Shown here: in pieces, positions 1 to 10,392 of the stretch
Layout of the letters: every line of letters begins with the position of its first letter
How positions within the stretch are numbered: position 1 is the stretch's first letter
DNA from: Paraburkholderia tagetis
Lineage (GTDB): Bacteria > Pseudomonadota > Gammaproteobacteria > Burkholderiales > Burkholderiaceae
Assembly: GCF_022213065.1 (NCBI RefSeq)
Contig: NZ_JAKLJA010000005.1
Span: forward strand, 124,001-188,000
DNA length: 64,000 nucleotides
Reading direction: 5' to 3'
Translations under genes and position numbers: made by a program
The notes under the pieces: model-generated
What the model was told of the DNA's origin: nothing
Databases searched by the model: none
Seen by the model: the letters and a program-made list of their open reading frames with translations, nothing else

Positions 1-597
1 CTCGCGCCAGTCGTCGAGCGTGAGCACGGCGCCGGTCGGGTTGCCCGGCGAGCAGACATAAAGCAGCTGCGTGCGCGCCCAGACGTCTTCGGGAACCTGC
101 GAATAATCGCAGGCGAAGTTGCGCTTCGGATCGCTGTTCACGAAGTACGGTTCGGCGCCCGCGAGCAGCGCGGCGCCTTCGTAGATCTGGTAGAACGGAT
201 TCGGACAGAGTACGATCGGCCGCCTTGCCGGGTCCGCTGGGTCTCTTGCTGCCGCCGTGGGATCCACGACCGCCTGGGCGAGCGCGAAGAGCGCCTCGCG
301 CGAGCCGCACACGGGCAGCACTTGCGTGGCGGCGTCGACGGCGGGCAGGCCGTAGCGCTCAGTCACCCATTTCGCGATCGCTTCGCGCAGCGCCGGGCTG
401 CCGGCCGTGGCCGGATAGGCCGAAAGGCCGTCGAGCGAGGCGACGATGGCGTCGCGGATCAGCGCGGGCGTCGGATGTTTCGGCTCGCCGATTCCGAAGC
501 TGATAGGGCGCAGGCCAGCATTCGGCGCGACGTCCTTGAAGAGCGCACGCAGCTTTTCGAAAGGGTAGGGCTGGAGGGAGTCGAGTAGCGGATTCAC
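1..597 (-). CDS. dapC: Succinyldiaminopimelate transaminase DapC (3' part beyond window)
   Basis: This is a PLP-dependent class I/II aminotransferase of the DAP/lysine pathway, converting N-succinyl-2-amino-6-ketopimelate to N-succinyl-LL-diaminopimelate with glutamate as donor. The first 199 codons are present and the gene runs off the left edge. The translation begins VNPLLDSLQPYPFEKLRALF and has the fold-type I N-terminal pattern: SFGIGEPKHPTP, then SAYPATAGSPALREAIAKW, then VLPVCGSREALF for the PLP phosphate region, then CPNPFYQIYEGAAL and CSPGNPTGAVL. I chose the GTG at 597-595 because it gives the usual short N-terminus and no ATG precedes these motifs. The DapC assignment over other class I aminotransferases rests on my recognition of Burkholderia DapC sequences. 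It is divergent from the EamA permease. Confidence 0.85.
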   Translation of the reverse strand, partial: MNPLLDSLQPYPFEKLRALFKDVAPNAGLRPISFGIGEPKHPTPALIRDAIVASLDGLSAYPATAGSPALREAIAKWVTERYGLPAVDAATQVLPVCGSREALFALAQAVVDPTAAARDPADPARRPIVLCPNPFYQIYEGAALLAGAEPYFVNSDPKRNFACDYSQVPEDVWARTQLLYVCSPGNPTGAVLTLDDWRE

Positions 598-1153
598 TGG
601 CTTGGCGGGCGAAAAGCGAAAGACGGGTGGACCGCGCGCGGCGCAAGGGTCGGCATGGCGGCCCGGTTCCGGCGACGACGTGACCATGACATGGCCATGA
701 TATGGCCGGTTTCTGCTGCGCCTGGCGGGGCGATCCGGCATGGGTGGAGCGGATCGCGGCGGCGCAACGCCTGTCGTGCGTCGGCTGTGGCTGCTGCGGC
801 TGGAAAAGCGTGAAGTATAACTTGGCGATGCGCTGCCTGCGGACGCTCTCGCGTGTGCGCGGGCGAGGCACATGGCCGGGAATATGGGCTCGAGGGTCCC
901 GCGAGACCCGGTGGGCGCGCTTCGGCGGCGGAGGTCGCCTGCGCATGACATGCCGCGCATAGCGCATATACGACAACAAGCAGGCCGACAAGCAGGACAA
1001 TCGGGAATAAAAAAGGATAGGTATGCAGTCTGGAAATCGACCGATGCGCGCTATCTGCGAATCGGCGTATGGGTACGTATTGGTGTACGAAGCGGTGTAC
1101 GAAGCGGTGTACGAAGCGGCGTATGTATCGGCGCTGAACGGGAGGGCTGTGCG
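598..1153. other. Non-coding region between dapC and the EamA gene
   Basis: A 556-bp divergent intergenic region. Short open frames here have no family resemblance. It contains two copies of a GACAAGCAGG-type word near 970-1000, an A-rich stretch at 1007-1018, and a 12-bp tandem repeat array at 1082-1129. Promoters for dapC and for the permease should lie here, but I could not place a convincing -35/-10 pair. Confidence 0.5.
1082..1129. repeat. 12-bp tandem repeat (3 perfect units plus 1 degenerate)
   Basis: GGTGTACGAAGC occurs three times head to tail at 1082-1093, 1094-1105 and 1106-1117. A decayed fourth unit, GGCGTATGTATC, is at 1118-1129, and partial units lie just upstream from about 1064. 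The array ends 24 bp before the EamA start codon. The unit is a multiple of 3, so changes in copy number would not shift an overlapping frame. Confidence 0.9.
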
Positions 1154-2236
1154 ATGAGCACGAGCCTGAAGTCCGGCTGGCCGACGCTCGCCATCATGAT
1201 CGGCGCCTCGGTGTGGGGCGTGATCTGGTATCCGCTGCGCACGCTGGCGAGCCTCGGCCTGACGGGCACGGCCGCCGCGGCGGCGACCAGCGCGGCGGGG
1301 TGTCTCTTCGTGCTGTTGCTGCGCCGCCGCTCGATCGCCACGGTGCGCTGGCATTGGGTGCTGCCGATGCTGGGACTGGCGGCGGGCGTCACCAATATCG
1401 GCTTCGTGTGGGGCGCGATCCACGGCGAAGTGATGCGCGTGCTGCTGCTTTTCTATCTCACCCCGGCATGGACCGCGATCTTCGCGCATTTCATCCTGAA
1501 CGAGCGCCTCACATGGCACGGTGCGGGGCTCTCCGCGCTGTCGCTCGCGGGCGCGGTGCTCATGCTGTGGTCGCCGAAGCTGGGCGTGCCGTTGCCGGCC
1601 AGCGCCGCCGAATGGGCGGGGCTGGCCGGCGGCATGGGCTTCGCGATGAGCAACGTGCTCGTGGTGAAGACGAGCCGCGTGCTGCCGCAGATGAAGCCCG
1701 AGATGCGCACCGCCGTGATTTTCTGCGGGGCGGCGATCCTGGGCACGGTGGCGTCGCAATTCGAGCCGATGCCGGTGCTGCACGGCGGCGAGTCGCTCGC
1801 GCGCATCGTGTTTCTCGTACTCCTGCTCGGCTTGTTGCTCAGTTCGAACAATATGCTCGTGCAGTACGGTCTCGCGCGCGTGCCGGCCAACCGCGCATCG
1901 ATCATCATGCTGTTCGAGATCGTGGTGACCGCACTCTCGTCGTGGCTGCTCGCGGGTGAAACGCCGCGGCCGCGCGAGTGGGCGGGCGGCGCGTGCATCG
2001 TGCTCGCCTCGCTGCTTTCGAGCTGGGTGCACCGCGCGCAGGACGCTAAAAAGAGCGAGCGGCATGAGAAGCACGCGAGTGCCGACGCCAGCACGATTGC
2101 CCACGCGCAGGCGTGCCCCATCGACGAAAGCGGCAGAATCGCTGATTGCGGCGATGGCGACGGCGGCGCCAATGACCCCGGCGGCCCCGGCGCATCGCGG
2201 CGCGGCGGGCGGAATGGCGCGCGCACGATGGTATGA
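1154..2236 (+). CDS. EamA/DMT-superfamily inner-membrane permease
   Basis: A 360-residue polytopic membrane protein of the EamA (DMT) family, which generally exports amino acids or other small metabolites. The sequence has two EamA halves of about five hydrophobic segments each: the first begins PTLAIMIGASVWGVIWYPLR and the second begins near EWAGLAGGMGFAMSNVLVV. The C-terminal helix of the second half ends around ACIVLASLLSSWV. About 55 hydrophilic residues rich in Ser, Gly and Asp follow, with no recognisable domain. The frame is open upstream to 872, but the family start SxxPTLA and the GGAGGG Shine-Dalgarno at 1141-1146 favour the ATG at 1154. The substrate is unknown. It stands alone, upstream of smc. 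Confidence 0.8.
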   Translation: MSTSLKSGWPTLAIMIGASVWGVIWYPLRTLASLGLTGTAAAAATSAAGCLFVLLLRRRSIATVRWHWVLPMLGLAAGVTNIGFVWGAIHGEVMRVLLLFYLTPAWTAIFAHFILNERLTWHGAGLSALSLAGAVLMLWSPKLGVPLPASAAEWAGLAGGMGFAMSNVLVVKTSRVLPQMKPEMRTAVIFCGAAILGTVASQFEPMPVLHGGESLARIVFLVLLLGLLLSSNNMLVQYGLARVPANRASIIMLFEIVVTALSSWLLAGETPRPREWAGGACIVLASLLSSWVHRAQDAKKSERHEKHASADASTIAHAQACPIDESGRIADCGDGDGGANDPGGPGASRRGGRNGARTMV

Positions 2237-2440
2237 TTGCCGCTGATCCTCGCCGGCCGGGCGCGCACAAGGTGCTCCGCGCGGCGAGCCGTGGCGGCTG
2301 CCCGACATGTAGTGCCTGAAGTGCTCAATGCGTGTGCGCCGCGTGGCGCACCGCCGTGCGACCGGTCGTGAGGTCGACGGCACGTGGCCTGCGGCACGGG
2401 CGGTCCCGTTCACTCTCCCTATTCAAACAGCGATATCGCC

Positions 2441-5400
2441 GTGCGTCTGACCTCGATTAAACTCGCTGGCTTCAAATCATTCGTCGATCCCACGCATTTC
2501 CAGGTCCCGGGCCAACTCGTCGGAGTGGTCGGGCCTAATGGCTGTGGCAAATCGAACATCATCGACGCCGTGCGCTGGGTGCTCGGCGAATCCCGCGCGT
2601 CGGAGCTGCGCGGCGAGTCGATGCAGGACGTCATTTTCAACGGCTCCACCGCACGCAAGCCGGGCAGCCGCGCGAGTGTCGAACTCGTGTTCGACAACGC
2701 GGACGGGCGCGCCGCGGGCCAGTGGGGCCAGTATGCCGAGATCGCTGTCAAGCGCGTGCTCACGCGCGACGGCACCTCGAGCTACTACATCAACAATCTG
2801 CCGGCACGCCGGCGCGACATCCAGGACATCTTCCTCGGCACCGGCCTCGGGCCGCGCGCGTACGCGATCATCGGGCAGGGCATGATCGCTCGCATCATCG
2901 AGGCGAAGCCCGAAGAGCTGCGCGTATTCCTCGAAGAGGCCGCGGGCGTCTCGAAGTACAAGGAACGCCGCCGCGAGACGGAAAACCGTCTGCACGACAC
3001 GCGCGAGAACCTCACGCGCGTGGAGGACATCGTGCGCGAGCTCTCCGCGAACCTGGAGAAGCTCGAAGGCCAGGCGGTGGTGGCGACGAAGTTCCGCGAG
3101 CTGCAGGCCGAAGGCGAGGAAAAGCAGCGTCTGTTGTGGCTGCTGCGCAAGAACGAAGCGGCCAGCGAGCAGCAGCGCCAGCAACGCGCGATCGAGCAGG
3201 CGCAGATCGACCTCGAGCGGCACACCGCGCAACTGCGCGAGGTGGAAGCGCAGCTCGAAACGCTGCGCGTCGCGCACTATTCAGCGAGCGATGCGATGCA
3301 GGGCGCGCAAGGCTCGCTCTATGAAGCGAACGCCGAAGTGAGCCGCCTCGAAGCGGAAATCAAGTTCATCGTCGAATCGCGCAATCGCGTGCAGGCGCAG
3401 ATCGCGGCGCTCACCGCGCAGCGCGAGCAATGGCAGGTGCAGGCGCAGAAGGCCCAGGACGACATCGCGGACGCCGAAGAGCAGCTCGCGATGGGCGAGG
3501 AAAAGGCGGCCATCGCCGAAGAACAGGCGGCCGCGAAGCAGGAAGCGCTGCCCGCGCTCGAAAACCGCTGGCGCGATGCGCAGGCGCAACTGAATGACGA
3601 GCGCGCGGGCATCGCGCGTACCGAACAGGCGATCAAGCTCGAAGCCGCGCATCAGCGCAACGCCGACCAGATGCTCCAGCAGCTTCAGCAGCGCCACGAG
3701 CGTCTGAAGTCGGAGGAAGGCGGTCTCGACGCGCCCGACGAAGTGCAGCTCGAAGAGTTGCGCATGCAACTGGCCGAGCAGGAAGAAGTTCTGCGCGAGG
3801 CGCAGGAGCGTCTTGCCGATGCGCAGGACACGGTGCCGCGCCTCGACGCGGAGCGCCGCGCCGCGCACGAGCGCGTGCAGGCCGAAGGCGCGCAGATCCA
3901 TCAGCTCGAAGCGCGCCTCGCCGCGCTCAAGCAGCTCCAGGAGAACGTGCAGACCGAAGGCAAGATCCAGCCGTGGCTCGAGCGCCATGAACTGGGCGCG
4001 CTGCCGCGTCTGTGGAAGAAGCTCCATGTCGAAGCCGGCTGGGAGACCGCACTCGAAGCTGTGCTGCGCGAGCGGCTTGCCGCGCTCGAAGTATCGAATC
4101 TCGACTGGGTGAAGGCGTTCGCGACCGATGCGCCGCCGGCCAAGCTTGCGTTCTATGCGCCGCCGCCGGCCGGACAGGCGCCGGCCGCGCCCGCGGGTCT
4201 CACGCCGCTGCTCTCGCTCGTGCGCATCGACGACGCGGGCTTGCGCGCGGTGCTCAACGAGTGGCTCGGCACGAGCTTCGTGGCCGCCGATCTCGCCGAA
4301 GCGCTTGCGCAGCGCGCGCAGTTGCCCGAAGGCGGTGCCTTCGTGGTGAAGGCTGGCCATACGGTGACGCGCGTGGGCGTGCAGCTCTATGCCGCCGATT
4401 CGGAGCAGGCGGGCATGCTGGCGCGCCAGCAGGAAATCGAGAATCTCACGCGCCAGGTGCGCGCCCAGGCACTGCTCGCTGACGACGCACGTACCGCCGC
4501 GGTACGTGCGGAAGCTGCGCATACCCAGGCGGCCCAGGCGCTCACCGAAGTGCGCCAGCAGGCCGAGCGCGCGACGCAGCGCGTGCACGCGCTGCAGATG
4601 GACGTGCTCAAGCTCACCCAGGCGCACGAGCGCTATACGGCGCGCAGCACGCAGATTCGCGAGGAACTCGAAGAGATCCGCGCGCAGATCGAAGAGCAGC
4701 GCGCGCTGCGTGCGGAGTCGGAGGCGAACTTCGAGCGCCATGACGCCGAGCTCGCGGAGTTGCAGGCTCGCTTCGAAGACAATCAACTGGCGTTCGAGTC
4801 GCTCGACGAGGAGTTGGGCAACGCGCGCAACGAGGCGCGCGATCTCGAGCGTGCGGCGGGCGATGCGCGCTTCGCGGCGCGCAACATGGCCAACCGCATC
4901 GAAGAGCTCAAGCGCAACATCCAGGTCGCGCACGACCAGAGCGAGCGCGTAGCCGTTTCGCTCGAAGACGCGCGCGCCGAGCTGGAAACGATCAACGAGC
5001 AGACCGCGCACACGGGCCTGCAGGACGCGCTGGAAATCCGCGCGGAGAAGGAAGAAGCGCTGCGCGCCGCGCGCGCCGAACTCGACGACCTGAGCGCGAA
5101 GCTGCGCGCGGCCGACGAGACGCGCCTGACCGCCGAGCGCGCGCTGCAACCGCTGCGCGACCGTATCACCGAATTGCAGTTGAAGGAGCAGGCCGCGCGC
5201 CTGAACGGCGAGCAGTTCGTCGAGCAACTGCAAGCCGCGGGCGTGGACGAGGCCGCGTTGCAGGAAAAGCTCACGGGCGACCTCAAGCCTTCTTATCTGC
5301 AGGGCGAAGTCACGCGCATCAACAACGCGATCGCGGCGCTCGGGCCGGTCAACATGGCCGCGCTCGACGAGCTGGCCGCCGCGAAGGAGCGCAAGACCTT

Positions 5401-5959
5401 CCTCGATGCGCAGTCCGCGGACCTCACGAGCGCGATCGAAACGCTCGAAGACGCGATCCGCAAGATCGACCAGGAAACGCGCACGCTGCTGCAAGGCACC
5501 TTCGACGAGGTGAACCGGCATTTCGGCGACTTGTTCCCGCGCCTCTTTGGCGGCGGCCAGGCGAAGCTCATCATGACCGGCGACGAGATTCTCGACGCCG
5601 GCGTGCAGGTGATGGCGCAGCCGCCCGGCAAGAAGAACTCGACGATTCACCTGCTTTCGGGCGGCGAGAAGGCGCTCACCGCCACGGCGCTCGTGTTCGC
5701 GATGTTCCAGTTGAATCCGGCGCCGTTCTGTCTGCTCGACGAAGTGGACGCGCCGCTCGACGACGCCAACACGGAACGCTTCGCCAATCTGGTGCGCGCG
5801 ATGTCGGACAAGACGCAGTTCCTGTTCATCTCGCACAACAAGATCGCGATGGAGATGGCGCAGCAGTTGATTGGCGTGACGATGCAGGAGCAGGGCGTTT
5901 CGCGCATCGTTGCGGTCGACATGGAAACGGCAGCCGGTTTCGCACAGAATATGGCCTGA
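2441..5959 (+). CDS. smc: Chromosome partition/condensin protein SMC
   Basis: A 1172-residue SMC ATPase that organises and helps segregate the nucleoid as a dimer with the kleisin ScpA and ScpB. The N-terminal ATPase half has Walker A GPNGCGKSN at residues 31-39. Long charged coiled coils run from about 165 to 500 and 670 to 1000, separated by a globular hinge at about 500-665 with a Pro/Ala-rich insert (PPPAGQAPAAPAG). The C-terminal half carries the ABC signature LLSGGEKAL near 1070 and Walker B CLLDEVDAPLDDAN near 1100. The start is the GTG at 2441 (VRLTSIKLAGFKSFVDPT), which matches the family N-terminus. An upstream in-frame extension to 2384 has no family counterpart. It is followed by zipA, a common beta-proteobacterial order. 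Confidence 0.97.
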   Translation: MRLTSIKLAGFKSFVDPTHFQVPGQLVGVVGPNGCGKSNIIDAVRWVLGESRASELRGESMQDVIFNGSTARKPGSRASVELVFDNADGRAAGQWGQYAEIAVKRVLTRDGTSSYYINNLPARRRDIQDIFLGTGLGPRAYAIIGQGMIARIIEAKPEELRVFLEEAAGVSKYKERRRETENRLHDTRENLTRVEDIVRELSANLEKLEGQAVVATKFRELQAEGEEKQRLLWLLRKNEAASEQQRQQRAIEQAQIDLERHTAQLREVEAQLETLRVAHYSASDAMQGAQGSLYEANAEVSRLEAEIKFIVESRNRVQAQIAALTAQREQWQVQAQKAQDDIADAEEQLAMGEEKAAIAEEQAAAKQEALPALENRWRDAQAQLNDERAGIARTEQAIKLEAAHQRNADQMLQQLQQRHERLKSEEGGLDAPDEVQLEELRMQLAEQEEVLREAQERLADAQDTVPRLDAERRAAHERVQAEGAQIHQLEARLAALKQLQENVQTEGKIQPWLERHELGALPRLWKKLHVEAGWETALEAVLRERLAALEVSNLDWVKAFATDAPPAKLAFYAPPPAGQAPAAPAGLTPLLSLVRIDDAGLRAVLNEWLGTSFVAADLAEALAQRAQLPEGGAFVVKAGHTVTRVGVQLYAADSEQAGMLARQQEIENLTRQVRAQALLADDARTAAVRAEAAHTQAAQALTEVRQQAERATQRVHALQMDVLKLTQAHERYTARSTQIREELEEIRAQIEEQRALRAESEANFERHDAELAELQARFEDNQLAFESLDEELGNARNEARDLERAAGDARFAARNMANRIEELKRNIQVAHDQSERVAVSLEDARAELETINEQTAHTGLQDALEIRAEKEEALRAARAELDDLSAKLRAADETRLTAERALQPLRDRITELQLKEQAARLNGEQFVEQLQAAGVDEAALQEKLTGDLKPSYLQGEVTRINNAIAALGPVNMAALDELAAAKERKTFLDAQSADLTSAIETLEDAIRKIDQETRTLLQGTFDEVNRHFGDLFPRLFGGGQAKLIMTGDEILDAGVQVMAQPPGKKNSTIHLLSGGEKALTATALVFAMFQLNPAPFCLLDEVDAPLDDANTERFANLVRAMSDKTQFLFISHNKIAMEMAQQLIGVTMQEQGVSRIVAVDMETAAGFAQNMA

Positions 5960-6162
5960 TGGTCTGACGGGCAGATCCGACGGCGGGACTGACGGGTTGG
6001 GCTGACGGTTGGACTGAATAACGGCGCGCGGCGCGCGGCTGGCAACGCCTGCGTTTTACGAGAAGGGCGGCCGCTGCAAGTGCCGCTGGCGCCACGCATG
6101 CGGTGCGCGTGTTCCTGAGGGATGGCGCGCGCCGCCGGAAAAGAATTGCAGATGGAGCATGC

Positions 6163-7503
6163 ATGGATCAGTTGACTCTCGGGTTGATCGGCACGGGTGC
6201 CGTGGTCGTCGGGGGCGTGGTGGTGTACAACGCGTGGCAGAGCGCCAGGGTGCGCCGGCGCATGCCGCGCCCGATGCCCGAAGAAGCGGCTGAGGCGCCG
6301 CCGCGGGACGACCCGAACGAGCAGAGCCCGTTCATCGAGCCGGCGCGCGCGCCGGCCAAGCGCGAACCATCGCTCGCGGGCGGCAGTGCCGCCGAGGAGC
6401 GCGTGGAGCCGGGGTTCGGCGCCGTGGCGCCGGCCGATACGCCGGTGGACATCCAGGCAGAGAGAACCTCGCCGAATGGTTTTGCGAACGACGAGCCTGA
6501 TGAGGCCGAGGGCGAGCAGCCGCACGCGTCCTCCACGGAGCACGGCGAGCCGGCGGCTCACGGCGCAGAGGACGAGAGGCGGGACGAGAAGCGCGATGAG
6601 AAGCGCGATGAGAAGCGGGACGAAAAACGCACCGAACGCGTCGAGCCGGTGCTGCCTGCCGCCACGACGATCTCGTCTGCGCCGCCCGCCATCGTGGACC
6701 GTCGCATCGACTGCATCGTGCCGATCCGGATCGGCGGGCCGCTGCCCGGCGAGCGCGTGATTCCGTTCGCGCAGCGCTTGCGCCGCGCGGGCAGCAAGCC
6801 GGTGCATATCGAAGGCAAGCCCGAAGGCGGCGACGGTTGGGAGCTGCTGCAAAACGGCGTGCGCTACGAAGAATTGCGCGCGGCTGCGCAACTGGCGAAC
6901 CGCAACGGACCGCTCAACGAACTCGAGTTCTCGGAGTTCGTCGCGGGGGTGCAGCAATTCGCCGATGCGCTCGATGGGCTGCCCGAATTTCCCGATATGA
7001 CGGAAACAGTGGCGATGGCCCGCGAGCTCGACGGTTTCGCTGCGCAGTGCGATGCCCAGCTTTCGATCAACGTGCTCTCGGACGGCGCACCGTGGTCGGC
7101 GAACTACGTGCAGGCGGTGGCGGCCCAGGACGGCTTGCTACTCTCGCGCGACGGCACGCGCTTCGTGAAGCTCGACTCGAAGCAGAGCCCGGTGTTCATG
7201 CTGCAATTCGGCGACACCAATTTCCTGCGCGACGATCTCACCTACAAGGGCGGCCAGATGATTACCCTGGTCCTCGACGTGCCGGTGGCCGACGAAGACA
7301 TCCTGCCGTTCCGCCTGATGTGCGATTACGCCCGCTCGCTCGCGGAGCGCATTGGCGGTCGCGTGGTGGACGACCAGCGCCGACCGTTGCCTGAATCCGT
7401 GCTGCAGTCCATCGACAAGCAGCTCATGACGCTCTACGCGAAGCTCGAGCAGGCCGGCATTCCGGCGGGCTCGGCGGCCACGCGGCGGCTCTTCAGTCAG
7501 TAA
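6163..7503 (+). CDS. zipA: Cell division protein ZipA
   Basis: A 446-residue divisome protein. A single N-terminal membrane anchor (about residues 4-24, LTLGLIGTGAVVVGGVVVY) tethers it to the inner membrane. A long acidic/basic linker (about 25-180) leads to the C-terminal ZipA domain (about 181-446, starting IDCIVPIRIGG), which binds the FtsZ C-terminus. The linker holds four to five copies of RDEK encoded by 12-bp repeats. The start chosen is the ATG at 6163, directly before the membrane segment; an upstream in-frame extension to 6103 is unlikely. It lies 203 bp after smc and ends at a strong terminator. It is larger than the E. coli protein (328 aa), mostly because of the linker. Confidence 0.92.
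   Translation: MDQLTLGLIGTGAVVVGGVVVYNAWQSARVRRRMPRPMPEEAAEAPPRDDPNEQSPFIEPARAPAKREPSLAGGSAAEERVEPGFGAVAPADTPVDIQAERTSPNGFANDEPDEAEGEQPHASSTEHGEPAAHGAEDERRDEKRDEKRDEKRDEKRTERVEPVLPAATTISSAPPAIVDRRIDCIVPIRIGGPLPGERVIPFAQRLRRAGSKPVHIEGKPEGGDGWELLQNGVRYEELRAAAQLANRNGPLNELEFSEFVAGVQQFADALDGLPEFPDMTETVAMARELDGFAAQCDAQLSINVLSDGAPWSANYVQAVAAQDGLLLSRDGTRFVKLDSKQSPVFMLQFGDTNFLRDDLTYKGGQMITLVLDVPVADEDILPFRLMCDYARSLAERIGGRVVDDQRRPLPESVLQSIDKQLMTLYAKLEQAGIPAGSAATRRLFSQ
6571..6630. repeat. 12-bp tandem repeats inside zipA
   Basis: Five head-to-tail 12-bp units (6571, 6583, 6595, 6607 and 6619), variants of GATGAGAAGCGC. They encode RDE(R/K)-type tetrapeptides in the disordered linker of ZipA. Confidence 0.85.
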
Positions 7504-7528
7504 AGCCAACGCTTTGTCATAGCAAGAG

Positions 7529-7560
7529 GCGCGGCGCCAATCACGGCGCCGCGCTTTTTT
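7529..7560 (+). terminator. Rho-independent terminator after zipA
   Basis: Perfect 8-bp stem GCGGCGCC/GGCGCCGC (7531-7538 and 7545-7552) with the loop AATCAC, followed by GCTTTTTT. Confidence 0.9.
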
Positions 7561-7645
7561 GTGCGCGGCGCAAACGCCGGGACAGTTCGGCGACGCACCG
7601 AGCTAGCCGATCGGCCGATGCCACGTCCGTGGCTTCCTGAGATAA

Positions 7646-10275
<2,630 letters not shown>

Positions 10276-10308
10276 GACGGGGCGCGCCGGAAAGCGGGCG
10301 CGCATGAA

Positions 10309-10338
10309 AAACGGGAGCCAGACGACTCCCGTTTTTTG
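10309..10338. terminator. Bidirectional terminator between def and the pseudouridine synthase gene
   Basis: Stem ACGGGAG (10311-10317) with CTCCCGT (10326-10332), flanked by an A-run on the left and a T-run on the right, so it can end transcription from both convergent genes. Confidence 0.85.
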
Positions 10339-10392
10339 TTGCAGCCCGCGCGCGATGCGCGGGTTTCAGCGGTTTCAGCAACCGCGGCGGCT

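Noticed and set aside
872-1153. N-terminal extension of the EamA permease
   Set aside because: It would encode the 12-bp repeat as RSGV units and has no family match; the ATG at 1154 has a Shine-Dalgarno.
359-2413. Minus-strand open frame through dapC, its upstream region and the permease gene
   Set aside because: It covers non-coding and antisense DNA, and its translation is Arg/His/Ala-rich noise.
3281-5836. Long minus-strand open frame opposite smc
   Set aside because: It is the complement of the SMC coiled-coil codons, rich in Arg and Leu without motifs; smc itself is certain.
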